DNA from: Eurosta solidaginis
Taxonomy: Eukaryota; Arthropoda; Insecta; Diptera; Tephritidae
Length of the DNA stretch: 64,000 nucleotides
NCBI RefSeq assembly: GCF_040869045.1
Contig: NC_090319.1
Location: 50,564,779-50,628,778, forward strand
Direction of reading: 5' to 3'
Part shown: one piece after another, positions 34,719 to 46,555 of the stretch
How positions within the stretch are numbered: position 1 is the stretch's first letter
Layout of the letters: each line of letters opens with the position of its first letter
Translations under genes and position numbers: made by a program
The notes under the pieces: model-generated
Database searches by the model: none
The model's input: the letters and a program-made list of their open reading frames with translations, nothing else
What the model was told of the DNA's origin: nothing

Positions 34719-35086
34719 TAGCGTTTTCTTTTCTGAAATAAATTGTTGCCTAAGTAAATGGTAAAGCCTTAATAGAGTTACTCCTACCCCAGAAAATTTT
34801 CAACATTTATAGTGCATATAAAGAACATTTCAACTCACCATATTGACTCATATTAACAGAGTATATGTGGAACTTAAGAGCGAATTGAGAGTTTCACAGA
34901 GTTGCACTGCCACATCGCCATTTTATACATGGTAAGTGTGTAACGTTTTTGCGTTGCGAGCAGGCAGCAATTTTCACAAAAGAACGAAATACCCCGTAAA
35001 TGCGTTGCCGGTTTTTTTTGAATAGAACAACAACCCTTGCGCGGCGTACAAAAAGCGTTACACTTTAGCTAGAAAAGAAAACGCTA
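34719..35086. mobile_element. MITE with perfect 16-bp TIRs and TTA duplication
   Basis: The ends are TAGCGTTTTCTTTTCT and AGAAAAGAAAACGCTA, perfect inverse copies. TTA flanks both sides (34716-34718, 35087-35089). Foldback copy B reads straight through the corresponding point (GAGGACTTAGGTTGTAAC near 46822), an empty site. It is 368 bp and non-coding. A TTA duplication fits PIF/Harbinger. Confidence 0.8.
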
Positions 35087-35640
35087 TTAGATTGTTACAA
35101 ATTGTCAGGAAAGAGTCCTTGTAATAATGAGTTACTAAATGAACTAAATATGATGAAAAATAACAGGCAATTAAATAAAGACAGAAACTTGAAAATAAAA
35201 TAATTGCAAATATTTAAAGAATGGTTTTAAAAAAATTTTAAGTTAAACGGTTTTATTGAAAACAATATTTACATTAAGTAATAATAATACTAAAAGCTAG
35301 AAAATAATTAGGTAGGTCTTAGATACTAGTCAGACAATTAAATAAAATCGTTGGGTGAGTGAAATTTCTAAACATGTGAGGCGTAGCATAACCTGATTAA
35401 GGTTCAGTTGGTCTTACTTATGAATATCAACAAAAATTTCTCGCGCCCAACGCTTTTATTTAATCGTCTGATCAACGCCTTAGATTGGTGAGGAGTGGGA
35501 TGACTAGTACGTAGGACCTACCTAATTATTTTCTAGCTTTTAGTATTGTTATTACTTAATATAAGTATTCTTTTCAATAAAACCGTTTAACTTAAAACTT
35601 TTTTTGAAACTATTTTTTTAATATTTGCACTGTTATTTTT

Positions 35641-37384
35641 AACACGGTGATGTCCTACGAAAGATCAATTGCCAGTCTCTTCATCAGCATCATACCCGTT
35701 GACAAACTTGTCATTATATGCACCAGAATCGAACGAGATGACATAATAGTCGGTACATGCATCAGGGTCATACCAATTAGTGCACTAGTCAGCCTTTCAC
35801 CAGAATTTTACCAGATGGCATGCTAATAAATTTAAGCGATGCTATTTACCGACTTAGTGTGGATGAGGATTAGGACCTCCTTATTTTAATTTGAAACAAC
35901 CGGCTGACTTAGAAGGTGCGGTATCTCATCGTAGTGCTTATGGAGATGTTTCCTTATACCTTTTGGGGTAGTGCGCGTTTGTTGACTGTGTTGACAGGTC
36001 ATGTACCATGAGGGCTGTCCCATGATGGAGTTTTGGTTGGTTCAGTGCACAATGTATCTGAGTGTTAATGACGTTTGACGCAGTGGTAGTGATATGCATA
36101 TAACGGAAGCCATGCTGATGGCTGGCTAACAGTATATTTTTGTTCTTATACGAATGACATCGGTAGATACGACTCACCATCGTTAGCTGAGTTTCCCGGC
36201 TTTGGTATTGTGATTATTCTTGCCACTATTTATTATTCCGAAATGGCAAAAGCTTAAATGATAAGTAGAAAACATGCGTTAGGTAGCTGATGCCCTTATG
36301 CCCAAGTTGTATTAGCATCGGCATAGCTATTTCATTGGCGCCTATCAATTTAAAAGGTTTGGCCCTTTTAATGGCTTCTTTAATCTGCAGAAGTAACCGT
36401 GAGGTGGAATGTGCGCGTGTTTGTGTTTATGCGCCCATTGATTTGTACGAAATATAGCCTTGTTTACTGAACTTTGTATAGCAAATTGCCGATAGAAAGC
36501 ATTATCGCATTTCATTGAGTTTCGCAGACAAAATCCAAATGAAATACCAACTACTATGAATAGCCCCACAAAATTCCAGTCGTGAACTAGAATGCTCCCT
36601 GATTAATTTGGCTCTTGACTGCAGGGTAGTGGTACATAAAACCGTATCGTACACAACTCAGTAACCGTAAAGATATTTGTCTATATGAGGTATTCTTTCC
36701 GAAATGTTCTATGAAGTACCTAAACTCAATTATTTCGCTCTTCAATCGGGAATAGCCCTTAGGCCATAAGATTCTGCTCAAATAACACGTCAATGACCAC
36801 TTCGTAAGGAAGGAGGATAGAATTTGGAATGACACAGCAGAGAGATGTTTGACAAACTCGTACCGGAAAAAAATAGCCCTGTAGGGGTTCACAGCCCCGA
36901 AAAGACTACTGGTGACCTTTAGAGTTGGGAAAAAGATAAGTATCAATCAGTACCTTAACTCCTGAATCTGCTGGCACTTATATGTTGGTGCATCAGAAGG
37001 TAAGTGAACAAATGCTATGCTGAAAGCATTTAAAATCAAGTATCGTTTTGACCTTAGCAAGATACGAAAGATTTTAAGAAGTATTTGCCTTTAACTCAGT
37101 ACCGTGGGTATGATAGCGGAGCATGCTATCGCCACTATTTCATAAGGTTAATAATATCAAATATTTCCCTATCCAAGGCACATTTATGTTTATGAAGGCT
37201 TATAAGCACAGTAGAAAGTGTAAATTGTTGCTAGTAAGCTTTCTAGAGGTTGAAATGGGCTTGATGGCAAAAATTCAAACTGTTACTCTCTAGGACCTTG
37301 GGTTGTCGTACAAACGAATTACTACCCGGAATCAATGAAAACAAAGTAAACGAGATCAGTATCAAGAGGGGCGCGAAGTTAGAT
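35641..37384. other. Unassigned DNA
   Basis: No gene is recognised. The longest open frame (minus strand, 36587-36946, 119 codons) has no known domain. Scattered words near 37090-37130 (GTACCGTGGGTATGATAGCG) faintly resemble a SINE head, too weak to call. Confidence 0.3.
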
Positions 37385-38720
37385 TAGATTAACTGGCCGG
37401 TCAATAAAGGCCTCACATAGACTGAATGTGCCCATAGTGTTACCGGAATTTGTTTGACGACAAAATGGAATAATCCCAAGCATGTGCGAAGATTTTTGTT
37501 ATAGAATAACTCCGTCCTCTTGGTTAATTCTAGAAGTTTTCTAGCACGTATAGCTTAATTGCTGCCTTGAGATCTGGCAACTCTGTCGCCCCTAATAACT
37601 GGAGCCTTGACTTGGCAAGCGCAGGAGACGAACATGGATCGTTTTCAACCGTTTCTTCCTGCAGCTCGCATAACATACACCTGCTGTTGCTGACTTGACT
37701 TAACTAATAAGCATTTGACGTCAGTAGGCAGTGTACAGTTAGTGTGCCCATCGTGAGCCATAAGTCTTCTCTTCTTCTTTTGTAAGTCTGACGTCAGAGT
37801 TTTTGCACATGATCTTAAAAATTTTGCAGCTCCGCGCTTTTGTCCATGCTTTTCCTGCTTGATGGGACATATGCAGCTCCTGTCTTCTTTTAATTTCTCC
37901 CAAAGGGACTGGTAAGTCTATTGTCGTTTAAGCGAGTGTTGCACCTTCCTTTGCCAACTCATCGCTAACTTCTATTCCAGTATAGATGTATGGTCCGGCC
38001 TGAGCGAAATCTTTCCAATGCTTCTCTCCATTCCAGAACACTTCTTGATGAAGTACTGTGTGAGATTATTGCTTTAATCGTTGCCTGACTATCATATATA
38101 TTGGCATGACTGCAGCTTAAGCACGCTTCCTACAGAATTTCTGCTACTTTATTCACGGCTCTAATTTCCGCTTGTAAGGTGCTGCAGTAATACGGCAGCC
38201 TGTAGGATCACTTATTTCTGGATCGACGCAGTAAACAGAAGACCCGACTCCTTACATTAATTTGGAACCATCCGTATGTATACACGTGTGTAGTATTTTC
38301 TGGACCCGGACACCAACCTTCCGGCTCAATTGTGGCCCCAAGATCTCTTTCAAAGCTCAGGCACGGCACCATATATTCCGTTTGCCCGACATTAGATGGC
38401 GATATACTGCTATGCTCCGAGGCCTTAAGCCGTTTTGCAGTTGCTAACGCGACGTTTTTGGCCATTAGATCTGCGGGCGGGATGTGTAGAATGACGTGCA
38501 ATGGTGCTGTCGGGGTAGTTTTTGGGGCTCCTGTTATGCTAATCGTTGATACCATGCATACCCCCTCAAGTTTTTTGGTGCACGTACTTTGGTTTCTTAA
38601 TTGCCGTAAATACCCAATGAGAGAGTTTGGGTGATATACCCCACGTGCATCCTAGCATCTTCTTTCATGCATATAGTGACGCAAAGGCTTTCTTCGCTCT
38701 ATTCCACATGTAGTTTCCAT
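37385..38720 (-). pseudogene. RT thumb and RNase H relic of an R1/Jockey-group element, antisense
   Basis: On the minus strand from 38715: LSWKLHVE (RT thumb), TTPTAPLHVILHIPPADLMA and KNVALATAKRLKA (linker found between RT and RNase H), then THVYTYGWFQINVRSRVFC, a mutated YTDGSK block; these last parts lie in frame 38208-38555. RNase H continues in other frames to about 37600 with DSQATIKAII and GIEVSDELAKEGA-like words. The 3' end near 37385 has an inverted TCTAATCTAAC motif shared with 1540. Many shifts; the same family as 6545 and 51540. Confidence 0.8.
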
Positions 38721-38814
38721 GACAATAGAATATAGAATAGTTAATAGAATATGAGAATAAGGATGAACAGCAAAGGCAAGGGCATTCGAAGATAACACTG
38801 AGGAGCCGCAGAAG

Positions 38815-39185
38815 GTTAGGGGGCATTGAATATACCCGCGGCAGGTATGCCTGTCGTAAGGGCAACTAAAATACCAAATTGATTCAAGGGGTTGTGTAGG
38901 GCAATTCTTTCAAGGTGTTGCCAGCGCAAAATATAGCTTATCCAACCCAATTGTCAGCCTCACCAAACCGTGACGGATCCTGTTACTACAACAGCCGAGG
39001 ATCTGGCGGCTCCTTGTTACTCATGGATATAGGGGGTGGAAGGACGGTATGACCTTGAAGGTTTCATGTGGTAATACTTAACGAGATGGTCGGGCTGGTA
39101 CCTTAATAGTGGGTTACCTTAATGAACCGGATCTGCATCCGACAAAGGACCATCAAAATCGATAACACTCCCCAAGTCAGTTAGT
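38815..39185 (+). repeat. Dispersed 370-bp retroposon-like repeat, copy 1
   Basis: Shared blocks with 42475-42843: GAATATACC.GCGGCAGGTA, GACTAAAATACC, TCAAGGGGTTG, ATATAGCTTCTCCAA-like, GAGATGGTCGGGCT, TATCCG.CAAAG.ACCATCAAA and a final TCGATAACACTCCCCAA. It ends near TTGTTGTTGTAGCGATAAGG. Non-coding. The insertion of the sister copy with a target duplication suggests retroposition. Confidence 0.65.
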
Positions 39186-39189
39186 TGTT

Positions 39190-39510
39190 GTTGTAGCGAT
39201 AAGGACACTCCCCATCGCAGCTCGTGCAACCTACACCTTCTGTTGCTGATGAGACTTAACTTATAAGCATGTGACGCCAGAAGGCAGTTAGTATGCCCAT
39301 CGAGAGCCTTAAGTCTTCTCTATTCAGAGATATGAACCATTTTGTGAGTCTAATATCATAAGTTTTGCACATGATCTTAAAAATTTTCCAGCCCCGCGTT
39401 TTTGTCCATGCCTTTCCTGCTTAATGGAAATGGATGGGGAAGTCTATTGTCGTTTCAGCGAGTGTTGCACCCTCCTTTGCCAACTGATTGACGCTTTCGT
39501 TACTTTCTTT
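39190..39510 (-). pseudogene. Second antisense RNase H fragment of the 37385-38720 family
   Basis: Blocks CTGTTGCTGATGAGACTTAA, AAGCATGTGACGCCAGAAGG and GCACATGATCTTAAAAATTT match 37680-37830 in the same order, with differing indels. No frame is open. It is followed at 39530-39575 by a CCGGTAACGATAAGGACACA...GCTACAACAACAACAACAAA tail like those of the 370-bp repeat. Confidence 0.65.
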
Positions 39511-39575
39511 CTCTTTATGACCGGTAACGATAAGGACACACCCCATTGCTACAACAACAACAACAAATGAGCCAA

Positions 39576-40689
39576 CGCACGGAAAGTGTGGCCACTTTCA
39601 ACCGACAGTCTTATCTAAAACTTTATCTTATCGAACTAATTTGATTTCTACCAATTTTTTTTTTATCATAAAGGACCATCATGTGTTCAATTGATTTTTT
39701 CCTTATCTGTGACAAAAACAAGCCAACATAAGCTGACTTTAATTTACTGCCTACACGCTCCTATTCAAACAAACTTATACTTCTAACTATGTACACGAGA
39801 CTGATAATTTAAGTCGTCCTTACACTGACACACATCCAGTTAAAACGTCAAAGTCCGTAATATACTTTACATACACTTAAAATACATGTGTTTCTTAAAT
39901 AACTCGAAAGCTCAACGCATAATCCTTCATTCCGGTAGCACATCATGCCAACCATGAAAGCGGACGATTGCTCGTCTCAACATAATCGGTATGTAACATC
40001 TGATATTGTCATAAATCGCTTTAATACTCATTTTATTCTTTCTATTGTGCCTTCTTTGTATGCATAGGACAAAGAGCATTTATGCTCAATCGTTTTGTGT
40101 TTTTTTCTTCTTTGTTTTTGGTACTGAAGGCCATTTACAATCCGCCATATTATCCGATGAACTATTCATAATTCGAAATCCCAAAGTGGCATTCCTCACA
40201 ACCTTAAGCACATTGTAATCATCCAAACTATCGAGCAGAGCATCAAAAATCCCCCAAAAGCAAGCACAGACGTCCGAAGGGGTAACGGAATTTGAATGAA
40301 TTGAATTGCCGATTACATTGTTGTTGTTATCGTTATTTGTGCTAGACTGAGTGGGTGGGGGTTAACTGGTTTTGTGTGCAAATATTTTTTTTTTTTTTGG
40401 ATTGCTGTGCATGACCGCATCCTTTGTGTACGCTAATCCAATATGGAAATATTTCTCTTTCTCTGTTGGGCTTCTTTACTTTAACTTTAGCTTTGGCCTT
40501 TTTCTACCGCCTTCGCTTGTCGCTCACTTGCGTTATACTGCATTATTTGCCAGGACTATATATGTACATTTGTAGATATATTTCCTCCTAACAAAAACAA
40601 AAAATAAGACGATGAGAAAATAAAACTATATTTATGTTTCATGGGTGTACACAAAGAGGGGTTAGAAGTGTAAATGTGTCATTTTATTG
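39576..40689. other. Unassigned AT-rich DNA
   Basis: No gene or repeat is recognised; a T run lies at 40386-40398. A 67-codon frame (40372-40575) runs through the T tract and is not credible. Confidence 0.3.
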
Positions 40690-40950
40690 AACAGCTGTTA
40701 GCTACCATTACTAGCAACCGGAAATTTTACCGAAAAGTTCGGCTACAGACGTAGGGTTTTTAAATCCGGTGCAAACTCCTGTAAGAACGAAAACGGCGAC
40801 TTTGTAACCGATGTCTGAAGAGTACTTGGATTATGGAGAGCACACTTCTTTGCTTTCCTAATTGAGGACAGCAATTTACCGCCCAGGGATGCTGAACCCG
40901 ATTCCGCAATCGATGATGATGGAACAAATTTGGAAGGATGAATTAAAACA

Positions 40951-42345
40951 GGTAAGGAAGTCTAAGTTCGGGGGAAACCGAACATTACATACACTAGTGT
41001 ACACTTAAAATGCTGTTGTTGTTTGTTTCGCGTGCTTAATAGTGTTACAAGGCTGCGCAATAATACATATGGTTCTATTCTGAACTAATATCGAGTTATG
41101 GCTCCCTAATCCAGCGGCGGAAACTGCTATTCCTTTTATTATATAATTCCTTGCAAAAATATTAATTTTGTACTTTTATTATATTTGGATCAAGATAAAA
41201 ATTATTTTCGGATTTTTATTACCTGAGTCCGATAGGACTAGTTAAACACGGACTTTTAAAAATAAAAGTCCGGAAATAAAAGTTGAATCCGGACTTTCAA
41301 AAAATTTTTTCATTTCGGATAACCCGCTTCTTTGTTATCAAGCCGGACTTTTATTTTGGCCTTAAAAAATAAAAGTCCGGATTTAACTTTTATATGTGGA
41401 CTTTTATGGAGAAAGTTCGAAAAATAAAAAGGATGCATGATTCGACATGATATTGGTATAGGGATACCTGGGAACTCAAACATTTTCATCTAGGACAATT
41501 TTTTGACCAGGTCTTTTTGGACACCGAAAAAAAAAATTATTATTTTCCATCCCTGCCCGAAACATAGAAAATTGTTTGCCACGCCCATTTTTTTTAATTT
41601 GAATTTTTTCCTATTTATTGTTATAAATCCACTTGGGAAATGAAATACCATTGATATAAAGCTCTAGTTTGCAAAGATGTAGCTTATTTTATTCGTCCAC
41701 GACCCTTTTAAAAATCTTTTATATAAAAGTGGGCGTGGTTCTTAACCGATTTCGTTAATCTATCTTCAAAGCATTCCTTATAGTAAAGACAACCTATCTG
41801 CCGAATTTTGTTACGATAGGTTTAACGATTTTTGATTTATGATTAATAATATTTGTAAAATTTATTTTATCACAAGTGGGCGGTGCCACGCCCATTTAAA
41901 CATTTCTTTTTAAAATTTTTATCAAGAGTCTCAATATCAGTGCACACGTCATATTTCAACATTCTATGTGTATTATTTACTAAATAATCAGGTTTTTTGT
42001 GTTTTCCAAAATGTTATATATATGAGAAGTGGGCGTGGTTATCATCCGATTTCGCTCATTTTCAATACCAACCTCTTCGGGGTCCGGATAAGCTCGTGTA
42101 CCAAATTTGGTGAAGATATCTTAATATTTACTCAAGTTATCGTGTCAACGGACAGACGGACGGTCGGACAGACGGACGGACGGACGGACGGACGGACGGA
42201 TATGGCTTAATCAAAGTTTTTTTCGATACTGATGATTTTGATATAAGGAAGTCTATATCTATCTCGATTCCTCTATACCTGTACAACCAACCGTTATCCA
42301 ATCAAAGTTATAATACCCTGTGTACAAGTACAGCTGGGTATAAAA
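40951..42345 (+). mobile_element. Second copy of the 2-kb dispersed element, internally altered
   Basis: It starts CAGGTAAGGAAGTCTAAGTT with the hairpin GTTCGGGGGAAACCGAAC and ends CAGCTGGGTATAAAAATAAA, like 10189-12222. It lacks the 130-bp array; in its place 41060-41430 holds a cluster of AAATAAAAGTCCGG and its inverse CCGGACTTTTATT, possibly a nested small inverted-repeat element. The right part shares CACGCCCATTT, AAGTGGGCGTGGT and the ACGGACGG run (42158-42200). It is inserted in an RTE relic. Confidence 0.75.
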
Positions 42346-42474
42346 ATAAAAAGGCCAAGGACGCTGATGAATTGCCTGCGGAGCTATTCAAATCCGGCGG
42401 CGAGGAGTAGCATAGACGCATGCATCAGCTTCTTTGCAATATATGATAAATCTAACATCGACCAAATTTTCATA

Positions 42475-42843
42475 CCCCAGTGAGTAAAGGGGCTTAGAAT
42501 ATACCAGCGGCAGGTATGACTGTGGTAAGAGTCGACTAAAATACTCAAAAGAGTCAAGGGGTTGCCAGCGTAATATATAGCTTCTCCAACACAATTGTCA
42601 ACCTAACTTTCCAGTGGCGAATCCTGTTTTCTTAGCAACTGAGGCTTTGGCGACCTCAAGTTCCATAGAGCTACTGGATAAGGAAGGGGTGGACAAGAAG
42701 GTTAAATGTGGTCATATTAAATCGTCTCCGAAATGGTCGGGCTCTTACCTAAATGGTGCTTGCACCTGAAACGTATCGGATTTATATCCGGCAAAGCACC
42801 ATCAAACCCAAAGTCTTCGGAGAGTGGCTTTATCGCTACAACA
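42475..42843 (+). repeat. Dispersed 370-bp retroposon-like repeat, copy 2, with target duplication
   Basis: It is homologous to 38815-39185 over its length and ends GAGTGGCTTTATCGCTACAA. It is flanked by ACCAAATTTTCATA (42461-42474) and ACCAGATTTGCACTA (42844-42858), a diverged duplication of about 14 bp; the uninterrupted RTE copy reads ACCAGATTTTCACAA once at about 55022. This shows precise insertion by target-primed reverse transcription, the SINE/LINE mechanism. The origin of its 5' part is unknown. Confidence 0.75.
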
Positions 42844-43555
42844 ACCAGATTTGCACTATACGCCAAATTTTGGAAACAACCGCGAAAACAGAATCGCCAC
42901 ACATTACCTCTTCGTCGATTTTAAAGCCGCTTCTGACAGCACGTAAAGCAGCTGCCTATATGCCGCCATGTCTGAATTTGGTTTCCGCGTAAAACAAATA
43001 CGGCGATGCAAAATGACGTTAATCAACACCATCAGCCAAGGACCTGTCCGAGCAGTTCGAAACAACGCGAAGTTTTAGATAGAGTGGCCCCCTATCATGC
43101 AATTTCTTTAATAAATATTCTAAAAAAGCGTCGAATTACTGCAAACTGGAAAGAAATGCGGAAAAGATGGGTTTTGCTGGTGAATGAGGACAAAACTAAG
43201 TACCTGCTGTCATCAAGTAGAGACTAAGAGACTCAGCGACTTGGCAACCACGCTACTATTGACAGTCATAGTTTCAAAATAGTAAAAGACTTCGTTTATA
43301 CGCAGCAGCTATGCTGGCTAGGCCGCGTTATGCGAATAAAAGATGATGCTCCGTCTAAGAAAGTATTTTTATCAGAACCCGCCTATGTAAGCAGAGGAAG
43401 AGGGCGGCCCCCACTGGAAGGATCAGGCGGAAAGCGGTTTAAACTCCGTTGGTTTGACCAATTGCCACCAGTTAACACAGCGAAGAAGCGGCAGGTACTC
43501 CTCGTTTTACCGGTTAAACGGTTAAGCACAAATTAAGATAGTAACTAAGTTTGAA

Positions 43556-44099
43556 CTGTGGGGTGAAGTGACGTCTCTATATAGAGGGTACGAAAAAATA
43601 ATATAGCAGATTAGTTACTGTTAGCGGAATGAAATTGAAAGATGTACAGGGACATGCAAGTGGCGAGTGTGTAATCTTAATCATTCGATCTAGCCCAATT
43701 CCTTATAAAGAAAGAGCTTGTTATTTGGTATCAAAGGACTAGAAAGGCTTCACGTGCAATTTTTCTACAGAGCCATTTAAGAGCTCTAAAACTTTTCATC
43801 TTAGGTAAGTGAAATAAGGTTAAGACTTGGTGATGCTTTCGACCATTTCGAGTGCTCTTGACGGCGTATGCGTCCAACCAGATAAATTTTTAGTTGTTCT
43901 CAGCAAACCACCTGGTTTATTTGACGAACTTAAGCAAGAGCGAAATGGCTACTCATGATCTTAAGTAGGAGAAAACCTTGCACCCAGTTATCTGAGTCAT
44001 TTTGTATGCAATCTTGGATATCGGCAAAGAAAGTGATGAATCGACTACTTCTTCTTCTTATTTTTAATTTGACAGCTTATGTGGTCCGAGCTTGTTGAT
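43556..44099. other. Unassigned DNA, possibly 3' tail of the following antisense element
   Basis: 43890-44090 may be the 3' part of the antisense non-LTR relic, but no motif proves it. Nothing else recognised. Confidence 0.3.
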
Positions 44100-44950
44100 A
44101 TGCGCCACTGTTGGATCATCGTTGCAATAGCGCAATGACCTGGGATGACACCGTCACTTCTCGCACTGAAGATTTGTTTAGCAGGTGAAGGAAGCTAGTT
44201 CCTCAACAGCAAGTCCTCGGTGGTCGTTTATGTCCGTTTCGGAACATTTCCTGGATATCTCATCTGCAAATTAATTCCCTTCAATATTGCTGTGAACAGC
44301 GACCCAGGAGATAGGACCACCAAACAAAAGCTCCAAACGAAGGTACCAGTGGAATGACTGAGCTATGTATGCCATGTATGACAAATTCGGTTTTGCTAGA
44401 TTTACCTCTAGCCTGTTTGCCCTGCCCATTGCGAAAAGCCGCAAAGTGCTGCCTCCATGAGTTCGCTAATCGTTGACAGAAATGTACATGTGATCAGAAT
44501 CACTACCCTCGGCGATTCTGCTCTGAAATTTCCTAGAATTTAATTAGCTACCAGTATCCAAAGGAGAAGCGAGGTTGAACATAGAACCGAGTATTGAGTT
44601 CCATGTGGATGAATTGCTCAGCTTCCATTTGAACGTTGTTGAAGGCACCCTCATTGTGGAGAAAGGCTGGCAAGGGATATTCTTTGCTGTTCTATAATTT
44701 TTCGATGAAGCTGACTACCTTGACTAGCGCCTTTCCGTTATGCGTGCTGAATTGCTTCCATCTTGCAGAAATTTGCATTGTCGCTTATGTGCACGTCGAT
44801 AAGTCTCTCCAGTGTAGGCATATTGTAAAGATGTCATGTAAATGGGGTATCAATTTGTCGCAAGCGGCTTGAACATGACTGATATCACTCCATTCGGTTC
44901 CGCCGAGTTGAAAGGTCCGAATGGTTTGATAACACATACAATTTTAGTCT
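44100..44950 (-). pseudogene. RT plus RNase H relic of an R1/Jockey-group element, antisense
   Basis: Minus strand in order: SAEPNGVISVMFK (about 44900), a block matching RLIDVHISDNANFCKMEAIQ with HA at about 44770, GAFNNVQMEA (palm block A surroundings, about 44640), VVILITCTFLSTISELMEAA after where YADD should be (about 44490), then SNIEGN, a stop, FADEISRKCSETDINDHRGL (RNase H end, about 44290-44220). Frames shift repeatedly. Same family as 6545-7160. Confidence 0.75.
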
Positions 44951-46555
44951 GATATACGATGTTTGTGACCCCAGTATCTAGCGTAAGGATGCGCGCCGCA
45001 TTCTTGCACTCCTAAAAGTCTGTATCCATCAACACTTCCGAGTACTCCTGACTGCAGACGGTCCATGACCCATCAGACTACTTTAAGCTACATGGAGCTA
45101 CGTTTGACCCACATACTTTGCTAAGTCTTGATGCTTCATTTGTTTTCTATAGCTTCACATATTATTGTACCAGTGATCCCTTTTTGCCTTCCAATTGCAG
45201 GTTTTTATTTGTTAAAGCTGCGTTTGAAGGCACTCAAGTCCTCTTGGAGTTAGCTATGGTTAGCTTTGTTGAAGAGCTTTATTGTCGTTGATCTAGGTTG
45301 ACCTAGTTTGGGTCCCAATAAGTGCGTGGCCTAGTTAGAGGTTTAGTGCGTGGCCCACCTAGGGTACAGCAGAGTTCGAAGCGTATGTCTTAGTAAAAAA
45401 CTTTTTAGTTTCTTCATACCATACGCAATTGAGATGCGTATACGCCTCTGTTATGTACAGCAATAATGATACAAATTCTTGCGCTATTAGCTGTGAGGAG
45501 AATAAGGCCAAGGTTATCCTTCAATTGGCTTACATGCTAAAAAATGGAAAAACCTACTACGTCGACTGCTCACGATATTTCCGTGTTACGAGTACACCCT
45601 GAGCTCGTTCTAACTGTTAAAAAATGTTCTTCTGAAGCACTTGCATTTTTAATATCACCTACCGCGTTAGTCGAACCAGACATCATCTATATGGCAGGCA
45701 CGCACATTACGCGCTATGCTACAACCGACGCCTGCTTCCTGCACCGATATGCATATGGATACACTAGCGTTGAGAGCAATTGTTTACTTTGATTATCGTT
45801 TTGGTTTTTTTATTTGGCTATAAAAATAATTTTGCCCCTATTGCGGACGCCTCATCCCCTTTCCCGTTGCTGTTGATCCCACTTCCTCTGCTATGTCAAT
45901 GCTGTTCCGCTTTTAGTCTGTCTTTTCTTTGTGCGACCGCCTGGGTTGGCTTTAAAGTGCGCCACCAAAATGGGCGTTGCGTGCTTAAGAGTCCAATTTA
46001 CCAGTTTACGATTTACGATAAGATTGGTATGCACAAATCACACTGTATTGCACATTGGCAACACTAACAGGCAATAAAGTGCACTTTTGAATTTCAAATA
46101 TGCCTTTTGTATTCTACATCAATACATACTTATATGCATGTATATATATGTATACGTATTGGCTCCTGTCTTGCTGGACGGCCGGTAGCCCCTCAATCGT
46201 TGTATGTATGTGTGATTGTTCATGTTGTTGGTAGAATATACGCGGGGACCACTTTGAAACGGATATTATAAGCGGCAGAATGGCCGGTCTGTTAGAGCCA
46301 TTCATTGCTTCGCATTAAACACCACTGCGTTATTGAATTTATTATTGAAAGTGTAAAAAGGCGTTAAAAAGACCAGAGGGAAAGCAATGAAGGGTTAAGT
46401 ACGTTAGTAAAAATATTTATTATAGCTTTTATTTATTTACGTAAAATTGCTCCTTTGGGGATTTATCTACATGTAGCTATGTTTGTAGCTTAAGTGAATA
46501 TTCGGATAGCAATCAAGCATACTTTTAAGTATGCTTAGTTAAAATAAAATAATTA
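44951..46555. other. Unassigned DNA
   Basis: No gene or element is recognised. Two overlapping plus-strand open frames (45544-45792, 82 codons; 45780-46067, 95 codons) have no recognisable domain and no supporting context. Confidence 0.3.

Larger units (their letters stand above)
33871..35640. mobile_element. Foldback element copy A, with LTR and MITE inside
   Basis: The left end TTTAAACGGTTTTATTTAGC matches, inverted, the right end of copy B (48205-48228). The left arm carries ATAACTTCCCGATAAGCTAC, AGGTGGCGCATGGATCG and ATTTGGAACAAATATTACAT. The centre is a large inverted repeat: about 35100-35390 (AAAGCTAGAAAATAATTAGG, CGTTGGGTGAGTGAAATTTC) and inverse at about 35430-35640. The right arm stops near 35640. 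A solo LTR (34127-34656) and a MITE (34719-35086) interrupt the left arm. No transposase. Large inverted repeats with internally repetitive arms recall FB/Galileo-like elements, but that class is inference. Confidence 0.7.
40690..43555 (+). pseudogene. RTE-type retrotransposon relic with two separate insertions
   Basis: Three blocks form one element. 40690-40950 holds the region before RT (AACGAAAACGGCGACTTTGT, then GAACCCGATTCCGCAATCGA). 42346-42474 holds the start of RT (DELPAELFKSGGEE). 42844-43555 holds LFVDFKAA, VNEDKTKYLLSS, RVMRIKDDAPSKKVF and RGRGRPP. They are separated by the 1.4-kb dispersed element (40951-42345) and the 370-bp repeat (42475-42843). Two deletions remove the YADD block and the LLYGAEAWT region. 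The order and words match the 54610-56215 copy. The last bases (ACGGTTAAGCACAAATTAAG) mark the 3' end. Confidence 0.85.

Noticed and set aside
36587..36946. 119-codon minus-strand open frame
   Set aside because: No recognisable domain or supporting context.
37090..37140. SINE head on the minus strand
   Set aside because: Only a few words resemble the head and no SINE body follows.
42158..42205. ACGGACGG microsatellite as a separate element
   Set aside because: It is the normal internal GGACAGACGGACGG block of the 2-kb dispersed element, expanded in this copy.
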